A DNA stretch of 64,000 nt from Ciona savignyi (Eukaryota; Chordata; Ascidiacea; Phlebobranchia; Cionidae): the NCBI GenBank assembly GCA_000149265.1, contig CH002903.1:179233-243232 (forward strand). The letters run 5' to 3'. Made by a program: the position numbers and the translations under genes. Under the pieces are notes generated by a model. It was not told the origin of the DNA. It saw nothing but the letters and a program-made list of their open reading frames with translations, and did no database searches. Below are positions 28,213-39,400 of this stretch, piece by piece; position 1 is the first letter of the stretch, and each line of letters starts with the position of its first letter.

Positions 28213-30479
28213 ACTCCGCGCTCTTTATGCGACTAAAAATGCTGACCGCCGCGAATTAGCGCGGAAACTAAACAGGGCGGCGACAATAGTTCACGAGGTA
28301 AAATATCGTTAATTAGTAATACCTCCAGCATACACGACTAAATTATGTTTGCGTCTACAGTGATGGGCCTCCGTAACTGTACATACTTCTTTTCGAAACT
28401 TATGTCACGATGTTTGTGTTAAAGCTCGCTATTGTACATACTTCTTTTGACAACAGCTTAAATACTTACATATGATAGCCAGCAATCGAATCGCAGCAAA
28501 ATGCAACCCAAAATAAACCACAAAGGGTACAACACACTTAACAACCTCATACCTACCTCAATCTGACCGGGATTTAGCCACAGTACTACAAATTATAATT
28601 GAAATCTCGCATTTTTCATTTAAAACAAAATAATTTTTGGAACCGGTTTTGTTTTCTGCTGCCTACCATTTTTTTCTCACAGCATTGCGTTTCGCGTGGG
28701 CTCGTATTGTTTCTGTCTTTATTCTTTAAAATTCTAATTCGTTGTGTCAAAATATCGCTACTAATTCAGTCAGTTCCCTGCCGCAGTTGTTGTGCTGAAC
28801 GTTGTTGAATAAACACTGCTACTCAGAATTGACGGTCTGCTGTTTTTTGTTGCTTCCATCCTTTGGTATCAGCAGATATGATGTTCTAAAGTTCTAAGAA
28901 ATCCGTTCAAATTGCAGTTGTTACTATAATCCACCCGTTTAAACCATATGGCCTTCTATAATAATACACATGGTTTAATAAAATAAAATTTGTTATATTA
29001 GGCCACGTGGAAATGTGTTTCTGAAAACTGAATCTCGGCCACGAAGGTTACACGCACATGAGCGTATTTTATTTCCTCTATAGGTGTGTTTCTGAATTGT
29101 TTTCTCCACCGTTTATCTTCGTAGCAATCATAATCCATATTGGCAATAAAAATGGACACTCCTATGAAAAACACACGGATAAATAAAAATTTGGTAAAAT
29201 ACTACAGCATTTATATATTCCTACCTCCATAACTCGAGTTAAAGTGCATTTTTTAAATAAGTGTATAACAGTTATACATAAGCCGTTTGCGTATGGTCGA
29301 ATGGTTAACGCGACCGAAATAAATATCGAATTATATAAAAAATACACATAGTCCGTAAACCTGCTATGACAAATTAAGCGCTCATGCACATATTTTAAAG
29401 GAACGGGAAAATAAAAAAAATACTTGAATCGTGCTTTTTCGTCTCGATGTAAAATCACGTTGTGTGCATACAGATAGCACATGCCAATAAGTGGGTGCAA
29501 AATATGTCCGTTTCAACTTACACCAAAGCTCTCCTTAATCTGAGAAGGTACTTAGTAATTGCGGGCTTAAAAGTCAGATCAAATAGCCAATATTGCGAAA
29601 CCGGGATATTCTCCTGTCCACTGCTAATATGAAAAGTATGACAGTGATATGAGTGCTCAGCAATCAAAATGGCGTGGATTGTGTTTGAAAAACCAATCGG
29701 TATTTAAGTGTCAAGTTTAATTCCATTGTTCGTTTGCCAACTGGCCGCAAGTCGCAACCGCAAGAAATGAAATTCGTCGAAATCCGCATCTGGGCAATGA
29801 ATTTACCAGGCTGTGGTATGATAAATTGCTCACTTGTAATGTAAACTTGACCGCATTTTGTCCAGATGGCTTTAATTGCACACCAGTACGTGATAAGTCA
29901 CACCTTTAAAAGTACAAAAAACAATGGCGGTTTATGAGATTTTTCAAAGGAATTTTGATGAGTGAAACTTAGAAGATAATAGGATGGTTGTTATCTTCGG
30001 GGTTCAGAAACGATTACATATGTCCACCTCCGGTGAGTCGAAGATATTATTATGTGTTAAATACGACGGTGACATCTCTACATTTTTGTCAACCCTTTAT
30101 GTATTTACACACCGATAAGCTTATCTTCCAGCTGTCGGTCTGCCGAGGTTTCCTTTAAACCAGCTATGAATGCAAATCTTTGCAAAGTTTAAAAATAGTA
30201 TTCAGTGTCACCGTGACATAGCTATTTTCCCTTTTTCCAAATTCTTTTATCTACTGCATCGCTTGAGCCGAGATCATCTTTCTTGTGTTCCTATACTTAC
30301 TTTAATGGTTTAGTTTATTCGTAACTTTTTTATGGTGGTAAGGTTTTATCTATTATATGCTCGCCCCAAAAAAACGTTTTAGTATATAGAATTGGGATAT
30401 GTAACGGTCGTGTTAACCATTCGGCCACACGACAATACCTATGTTTTTCTTATAAGTAAAACTTTCCGCCAGGTGGCCT
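28213..30479. other. MMP21 downstream non-coding region
   Basis: MMP21 3' UTR (extent unknown) followed by sequence with no recognisable gene. At about 29285-29340 there is an isolated tRNA-like head (GGTCGAATGGTTAACGCGAC) of the family 1 repeat. At 30395-30450 a copy in reverse orientation (GTTAACCATTCGGCCACACG) sits just before the tandem array. Confidence 0.6.
28808..28813 (+). terminator. Candidate poly(A) signal of MMP21
   Basis: AATAAA about 600 bases downstream of the MMP21 stop; a further AATAAA cluster follows near 28977-28986. There is no transcript evidence, so this is only a candidate. Confidence 0.4.
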
Positions 30480-31340
30480 GTTGACATGGCCGATGTGACT
30501 GCTGCACAGAAACGTCTACATATACCGACTACTATACAAAAACGGTCTTAGCAACGAACCTAATATGGCTTCGAAACTAAGCCCGGTAAAAAAGAAAAAA
30601 AGAAACGTCTACGGTATGTACGGTCGTGTGGCCAAATGGTTAACGCGACCGATACATATACCGATTCCTATACAGAAAACGGTCCTAGTGACGAGCCCAA
30701 TATGGGTTCGAAACTTGGCTCGGTAAAAAAAACGAAAAAAACGTGTACGGTCGTGTAGCCGAATGATTAGCACGACCGATACATATTATACATACCTATA
30801 CAAAAACGGTCCAAGTGATGAGCCCTTTCTGGGTTCGAAACCTAGCTCTGTAAAAAAAGGAAAAAAAGAAAAAAAGAAACGTATTTTAAGTACGGTCATG
30901 TGGCCGAATGTTTAGCGCAACCGATACATATACCGACTTCTATACAAAAACGTTCCTTGTTCCCAACCCATTATGGGTTCGAAATGTGACTTGGTAAAAA
31001 TATATAAAAAAACGTATTTTAAGCAGTACAGTCGTGTGGCCGAACGGTTAAAGCTACCAATACATATACCAATTTTATACACAAAATATCAACTTTTATA
31101 CTAAAAAAAATGTTATTCCAAAAACCATCATGGGTTCCAAACTGAGCTCGGGAAAAAAGAAACGTATCTCAATGGAATATGATTGGTTAACGCCACCAGT
31201 AATTATACGATTTTAAGTACAAAAAGAATCTAAGTGATAAGCCCATCATGATTTCTAAACTTAGCTTTGTTAAAACAACTTTTCTGAATGGTTTGGTGCT
31301 GTGTGCGAATGGTTAACGCGACGGATACGTATACAAGGAT
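30480..31340 (+). repeat. Tandem array of degenerate tRNA-Ser-like units (family 1)
   Basis: About seven head-to-tail units with a period of about 125-145 bases. Intact heads start near 30621, 30748, 30891, 31028, 31170 and 31300, with a decayed unit before them. Each head resembles the 5' half of a serine tRNA (GGTCGTGTGGCCGAATGGTT, a good RNA polymerase III A box), followed by AACGCGACCGATACATATACC. A B-box-like GGGTTCGAAAC then follows about 70 bases downstream, with A-rich linkers (TAAAAAAAAGAAA). The A-to-B spacing exceeds a normal tRNA, the cloverleaf cannot form cleanly and the units differ from each other. I call them SINE or pseudo-tRNA units, not functional tRNA genes. Confidence 0.75.
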
Positions 31341-33355
31341 CCCAGCTAGAATTATATAAAAAATTATCTACCTTTTCTTTCCATTAAAAAAATGAACTTA
31401 AAATAAAAGTGTATATACTGTATATATATTTGCGCTATTTTCTGGGGCAAGCTCCTTAGTTCAAAAAACCTTCTGGCAAAAGTTTAATACGACTTTATAT
31501 AATTGCAGGAAATATGGTATGTGTTATTAATTGTATGTGTGTATTCGGTATAACTTGCCAATAGTGAGTTTTAAATTATTTTTTGACAATATTTTAAATA
31601 TATAAGCTTGTAATAAACTTTTGGTAGAAGTTTTTTTTTTAACTGAGAAGCTTGTTAAAGATAACAGTGTAAGAATATATATATACTTTTATTTTAATTT
31701 ATAGTTTTTTTTTATATTTTTTATTGTTCGTTGTGGCGACATATTTGTTGTGACAAGACTGATTTGATGGACACGAGTCATTACTCCACCTTTAAATTAA
31801 ATTAGGCACTATAAAATGCAGTTCAGTCAGACTGTATAACCTTTTTGAGTCATACAACAGGTATGCTGGAGCCAGTCTCGCCGTTTGTATTTTTTAGAAA
31901 TATGTAATTATTAATTTATACCATTGTGTATAAAAAAAAGTAATTTTTCAGGATTCTTTAGGTATTACAAAATGTAACATGTAAAAGAAAGCATGTGCTA
32001 CAACAAATGGAAGATCGATGAAGTTAAAAATTAATGATAATAAATCAGTTAAAATGGAGAAGTAGTCATGCCAGAAGATAATGGAAATGATAACGCATAA
32101 AGAAAAAATCCAGCGCAAGTTCTTCGTAGTCACATATACATAAACTGGTTTTACACAAATAGTAATGTTAAATTTTCATAGTTGATTTAATTTATTCACC
32201 AAAATTAACTTCCTTGTTTTTTATTGAAAATCATGTCTTGTTAAACGCAATGTGTGTTCCTACAAAATTATTAGATTTTTTACTTCTGTTACAGTTACGA
32301 TATAGCAGTAAATGTACGCAAATATAATTGTCTAATAAAAATGTTACAACGACCGAAAACGGCATGAACCATTCGAAGTGCCTAGAAACATAGGTGTGGA
32401 TATATTTATGGCGACTTGTTATTTCGCGTTTTTTTTGCTTATTCGAATCTAAATTATTTTTAAGGTTTTTAGTTGTTCTTTTATTTATTTAAGGGCTGGT
32501 CTTTAAACAAATCATAAAATTATTTATAGATCTGTAGACAAGTTTGCACTTAAATTTAGAACAAAGACTACCTTCGTACATTAAAACTTTTTAAACACAA
32601 ATTAACCATCCGACACTTCAAAAGCAACTTTATTTAAATTAAGTTAACAAAGCATCTATGCTCCAGAAAAATAAAACTGATCGGCTGAAGAAAATCTGCT
32701 GGTGTGAAGCTAGCCGTCTCCAACCATACCAAGGTCAGCCATTCAAGACCATGTTAGTCAGCATAACATTCACATCTGCACAGTGTATTATTGCTCGTCA
32801 GATCCGTTTACGTGTTGTTCTGTATTCATTGGATAACGATTTTAAATTTTAAACTTATCACCGAAATCGTGACTTTCACGTGTGTTAATTTAAGCTTTAT
32901 TCATTAAATGATTAACTATAACTCGTAAGAAACGGAATTTTATTATATGATTAACTAACTCAAGATCGGAATTTTTATTTCGTTTCCTTAATTAAGTCGG
33001 AAGGCAACATCTTGTACTGTCACGTTTTTGCTTTTTCTAGTCATCGTAACGCAATTGTCACAAGAAAAAATGTCTTTACAAGTAGCCATTCGACCAACTG
33101 TCTATAAATATTAACCTCCAGTTCTAATGCAATGGCAAGCGCAGCCTATAGTCACGTACATGCTTCCGGTGCCGACCGAAAATCGAAAGTTTCACGCCAT
33201 CCTATTTTATGTGTTGTAACACGTCGCTACCAAACATAGATCTCGCAAGTGAATTGACTTAAAATTAGAAAATAAGTTAACCGAATGGACGTTTTTCAAA
33301 ATCGCACCAGCTTCCAAAATAAATTATACAGCATCCTTCTTCTACGACGACGGGC
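31341..33355. other. Non-coding region upstream of oxidase copy 1
   Basis: AT-rich, with no supported exon. The last part (about 32995-33125) aligns by eye with the same position upstream of copy 2 (about 52155-52275): both have a 'GGCAACATCTTGTACTG'-type block, 'CACCGTAACAAGATTGTCA'-type block and 'CTATAAATATT'. This defines a shared proximal promoter region of the two oxidase genes. Confidence 0.55.
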
Positions 33356-33363
33356 TATATATA
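33356..33363 (+). promoter_or_regulatory. TATA box of oxidase copy 1
   Basis: TATATATA about 49 bases upstream of the ATG at 33412, in the conserved context CGGGCTATATATA. The second oxidase has the same element at the same place. Confidence 0.55.
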
Positions 33364-33411
33364 CCAGCCCATAAGTTTTATAAATATTATATATTGTCAT
33401 AGCAAGAAGAA

Positions 33412-36400
33412 ATGCTTGATTTTAAGCTTTTACTGCTTTGTGCCTGGTTTTTGGCAACACCAATTTATGGCCAGCCATGTAGCAACACTAACCCGTGTAC
33501 TGCATTTCGAGGTACGCTTGCTCGTCATATATCATTTAAATGCGTAATATGTATGGACCAGGGCATTTCGTAAAATATTAGTCAAACGTACGTTTTTTTA
33601 TGTGTTTCTCTAAATTTGAAGGAAATGAATCGTTCGAGGAACCAGACATGTTGGAATCAGAACACGGATTTTTATCAGTTCACCTGAGACTGGACATGAC
33701 TGAGTTGACCTTCGATTGGCTGAGATTGAAAAGGCGCACTTTTAATGGCAAGCTTGCGGCACCTACTTGGCTTGTAAGGCCTGGCGACACCATTTACCTT
33801 ACCGTGGTAAGTTAGGTTTAGGAAATAATAATTTTATTTACTATTAATGCTAAGAAAACACAGATGTCGTTATATATGTTGTTATAGCACGGGTAATCTG
33901 CAGGTTACCCTGTACTCGAAGCCATTGAGCTTTTATACTGTGTTAAGACTTGATGACAAAACTTAGGACTTGGCAGTTTTTGTTGAACCAATTAAACCGC
34001 CAGTTCCCGGTTGCGCAAGGACACAGGCGATTTTTGACCGTTTGGTTTCGAAACTGAAATCAGGGTCTATAAATAGTCTGACCCTTTACCAGCATGACTT
34101 TAACCGTCGGGAAAAGTTTTTGAAAAGTGACTCGCATTAAACTGTCGAAAAAAACTCTTTATTAATAATTCAGAGTAATTTATTGGGACCGAATCCAGTC
34201 AACGAAACAGGCCACAATACATTGCACAAGCCCAACACCACCAATATCCACGTACATGGACTACACATCTCACCAGAGGTACCTGTTTATATACATATTT
34301 ATTGTTAAATTTAGTACTTAATTGATCGTTAAATTTTGTACTTTACCAGTCAAGTTTAAAAAAAATTATTTTGCAATTAAAAACAGGGAATTTCCGACAA
34401 CGTGTTCATTGAAATCGGTCCTGGTGAAACACATGACTATATATTTGATATACATACTGACCATCCGGCTGGGACGTATTGGTACCACCCTCATTTCCAC
34501 GGTTCCGGCGCTTTTCAGGTAGGGATTGATGCTACTTTGCTAGCGCAGTTCTGTGCTGGGTAGAATCAAAATCCTGGATGTTTTTTTGAACTTCTTTGAT
34601 CATCTATTAGCGTAGAAAATGGGATTTGAATTCTGATTAGACATGTGGCTAGGTTTCCTATTAAGTTTGTGTTGACCGAACAGCTGAGTGGATTAGAGCG
34701 TCGCAATGTAGTCCAAGGGTTTTAGGATCGAAACCGGTCTCTAGGTAGGCAATTACCTATTAGTGACTGGACCCAGTGGATTAATCTCTCAATTATACAC
34801 CACATACTGCAGTATCCGAGGTAAAGTGACGGCGCAAGGTAATATGGAAATTACCCGCGTGAGAAAGTACGTTATTTTTTGTTTTTCAATTCTCGAGGAT
34901 AAACTAAAATATCCCATCCAGAACAGTTTAACCTACTGTTTTTGACATATTCTTGCATGGTATTACTGTTTAAAATACCACAAAAAACTGTATTGATTAA
35001 GGTACAACGAATATCCGAAACATTTAGCTGGGGTTAACGGACAGTGGGCGCGAAGTAATCTGGAAATTACTCGCATGAAAACGCTTCCTTATACGTATTG
35101 TCAAGGTAATCTGACCATTGCGCGTTTTTAATAACCTGCAGCTTTGTCGTGCTGTACTTGCATGGTATGACTGATCAAAATACCACAACAACAAAAATAT
35201 GAACCGTATTAACCAAAAGGAAATTATAAGTGTTTCGCAGCGCAGAAGCATTATTTATCAATTTTAAAAGATGTGTAATTTGAATATCACTTATATTTTC
35301 GTCATTAGAAACAGTAAACATAAACTATTTAAGTTTATTCCCATGAATAGGAAAATGTACGTGACATTAACATACTGCCAAAAGGCAGATCACCTCGCCC
35401 CCACTGTCGGGTTACCGGAGATATTGCAGTGTGTTGTGTATGATTGATCGGTTCCTTTGTTGGTAGAACCGATTATTCTAATTAGCGTGCCTTGGGCACA
35501 ACAAGTAACTAGTCACCAATTTCGAACCTGAAACCCTTTGACTCAAAGTCAACGCACTAATCGACCGAGACATTCAGTCGGATTTCTTAGTCATTTACCC
35601 AGCACGGCTACAATTGATTGCAAATGCACTAACCACTTTAGAAAAAGTATCTTATATATAGATTAAAACAAGTATTTTGGCTTTTTTACTTTGTGACTCC
35701 GTAACCTTTGTTAAATTTTCGTAAAATTGTAAAAAATGTAAACGCATCAACTCTTTGCGGTTAGGTAACAAGCGGCATGTCTGGTCTCATTATCATAGAG
35801 GATCGACCACGCGACCTTCCAAAATCGCTACGAAAATGCTCCTGTCCTCTGCACTGTAAACACGACATCAACATGTTAGTGCAACCGACTTTGCAATACA
35901 GCTCAACGACCGCACCTATCATTTTCGGACAAATGCAAGAAGAAATTGGGGACGATCCGCTTTTCAGGTATTCACTTCATTAATAAACGCAAAGCTTACT
36001 GACGGTCCTTTAGCCAAATGATTAGCGCGACCTATTACTATACAGGATTATACAAAAAAGGACATGAGGAAAAAAAAGATCGATAGCGTACTTGTTTAGC
36101 TTATGCTGACATTTTCTGTTTAGTATGATTCTTAGCCGTCTTAATCGATTCATTCATAATTTTCAGGAACGACCAGTATATCACCCCAAATGGAATCAGT
36201 TTATCGGAATGGCTACTTAATTCCTCCAATGCAGTAAACTATTTTACTGTTAATGGGCAATTACACCCCCTGCTTACTTTTAAAGCCGGTAGAATGAAGC
36301 GTATGCGGTAAGAAGTTCATGTGTTATGTTTATTTTACGCTTTGTGTTTAATTTTAGTATCGGCAGGCCAAATACATTTTTACAACCTGTATATTTTGTA

Positions 36401-39400
36401 TTTCAATGCCCTCCAAAATATTTATATTAAGTGTCCAACCACAGAGGTTTCATATAGAAATATTTGCTTGATTTCTCTGATCTATAGGATTGCTAATGCT
36501 GGCGGTGCCTATACACTTGAGTTGGAAGTCACTGCTTCTGCAAGTGGGGCCACTTGTCAGTGGAGAGAGGTCGCGCACGACGGTGTGTACTTGAAAGCGC
36601 CACGAATCCCGAGAACCGGACAAACTCTAGTCGAGGCCGGCTCACGAGTGGACTGGATGATAAAGTGCGAACATCCCAGCTTGTATGAGGTGTGCTAAAA
36701 AAGTTGTAACCTTAGGAAAATACTACACATGTAGCTTAAAAGGGTCCTAGACAGATATAAAATGGCTTTAGATGATGATTTATCCAGACACATGTTTAAA
36801 ATCTACTCATTTTAAGAATAAATTTGGCATTTTCGTCCAGATTCGCTCAGTGGTGAAGGCTTCTAACGATCAGTCAATGGGTAGATTTGATCGATTCAAC
36901 GGCCTCATTGCGACAATTCATGTGGTTATTCCAAAGCGAGCACGTCGGAATTGGGATTTTCCCACCCGCTTGCCAGCACTTCCAGCAAATATGCCAGACC
37001 TGACCGAAGTGGACGAAAGATATGTCGAAAAGTTCATATACGAACTCGGCTCTGGGAATACGGTGAACAGAGAACTTTTTCCTGAAACCGGAAACAAAAT
37101 CCGGTAAGTGGATATTTTTGTGCAGTTTCTTTTATACTTAATAAATATCTTTAAAAAAACGAAAAAAATAGGGAGAAAAATAAAGCCGTTTTATTGCAGA
37201 CACAAAATGCGACTAGACAGCGTGCAAGAGTGGACTTTCGTGAACGCTCAACCTGTGCTGCGTCATCCAATGCACATTCACGTCAATCATTTCCAGGTTG
37301 GTTTGCGAGTTCACACGTGTCACTACTGCTATTTTAGCGTGTTCAATGACAAGAGCTGCAGCGTTTGTTTAACCTGTTTACCGCCGGGTTCAGACAAAGT
37401 GCGCTGCACGAATAGCCAGTGACTGATTTCGATCCGACATCCGTCCGAAGTATATAGCAAACTTTTTATATCAGACCAATTTATCATTGCAAATGCAGCA
37501 CAGAGCATGACACAGCTTGTCATAGTGTACAGTTTATTTTAGTATGGTACAGCTTATACCTTTAAAACATTTATTTAAAATTTCAGGTTATTCGATACAA
37601 CAAATACAACGGACCGGTTGCTTGGCGTGACTTTGTGGGAGAAAGAGATATCTTCGATAGGTTTGTGGATCAAAACGGAACGCACTGTGAATACCAATGG
37701 GATGGCTTTAAACCGAGTGAGTAAAACTGTTTTTTTACCGTAGTTGCCTTAGATAAAGCAGAGCTAAGAGGCGTCCGGCTTCAGATGGCGTATAACTAAT
37801 TAAGACCTCTATGAACGGCAGGATGTGACGAGTGGTACCCTTCTATGAGTTATCGTTTTTAAACAAGTGTTTTGCTGAGTAACAATGGTGGTGATTCCCC
37901 AATGTTTGTTTGGTTGAAAGCAGCATGTGCTAGGCTGCGCGCCGTTGTTCTCGTTTAGCTGTAAAGTTTTGTGATAGTGAAGCAGTGCTTTGTTAAAAAA
38001 AGGTTGATTGTGCATTTGCTAGCTGTTTTGTTGGGAAAAAAGTTGTCGATGTACGAAGGGGTATGGGCGCAAAATTTTTCGCAAAAACAAAATTTTGTAG
38101 GGTTTTGAGTTTAGGTTGCAGATCCAAGCTTCAATTTTAAATTGTGAAAAAATCTAAGACTTCCCATGTCAGGATTTTGCGTGACAGTCGTTTTTGTGAG
38201 GTCAGTTTGCATTGGAGAGATAGGGAGAATAATTAGTTGAACGCCTCCTTCATTTATATTCCCATAGAAACGTCAAACATTTATGCTTCTTCATAGACCG
38301 ATAAATTTGCCACATGAAGGAGGCGGCGTTCAACCAATTAATCTCCCTCTCTTTAATGCAGGGGTTCTTAAACTGGGGGGCGCGCCCCCCTTGGGGGGCG
38401 TGGAAGCTTCTCAAGGGGGGCGCGAGCATGACAGTGACATATTGCAGGGTTCGAATTAACGATTTTGAAACGATTCGCGAAATGCGTGGGATACGAGAAA
38501 ATCGTTTTCGCGCTTTAGCTATGTTAAATTGCCTTAGAATGCGGTTTCAGAACCTCTCAAACTAATCTTTAAAGCCAGAAAGATAATTCATTAAGCAAAC
38601 AGTACCGTTATTAAGTAGTAATGATAAACTACAATAAACGTGTCGTGAGTTAATGCGTGTAGGATACAACGAATCAGGGTTGCCAGACGCAAAGTACGCT
38701 TTACGGCCAAACTGTTTTTGCTTTACGGCCAAAATTCGGCCAATTTGTATCAAGTGCAAAATAAACTATTTAATTTAGCCAATTGGGCTATTTATCTCTT
38801 TATTTATTGAAAAATTGTATAATTTTAATTCCCTCCAGATTTGTCTAACCCGTTCATATACTATAAATAGGAATGCCTACCGTTATTATTTTATTTTAAA
38901 ACGTCATAATCAGCTTTGTGATTTGTGAATGAGACAGTTGATATTAATTCATTTTCATTTTCTGTCTCTCTTTTTGCCTTTTTTTCTACTGTAGCGTAAA
39001 AATAATATGACGCTTCGGCCAAAAACTTGACAATATGCTTATACGGCCAAATTCGGCCAGATTTTTCCGCACGGCCAAACTATTTTTTTTGCGCCTAGGA
39101 CGATTTTGGTAAGGCCAAATTTCTGATATTTGGCCGTGAAAAAGGCCAAATGGCAACCCTGGGACGAATATCGACGAAACGAAGCCTTTGAAGTAATCTT
39201 ACTTGTTAAAACACCATATAACCATATTATAAAGAGGTGTGTCGCATCTCCGCCAATCATAAATAAAGGAATCGTAGTATATTAACGCATAATGGCTATT
39301 GTTGCGTTGTGATAGAAATGCTTATTATGTATCAATAATGCAAAGTTAAAGCAAGGTAAATAAATGTAATAGTTATGCCATTGTTAAATGTTATGTTGAA

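Noticed and set aside
30621..30720. A functional serine tRNA gene
   Set aside because: A- and B-box-like elements exist, but the spacing is too long, the arms do not pair well and neighbouring units differ widely, so it fits a pseudo-tRNA or SINE unit.
30480..31340. CRISPR-like repeat array
   Set aside because: Units are long, degenerate and tRNA-like, with A-rich linkers instead of short identical repeats and unique spacers; the genome is eukaryotic.
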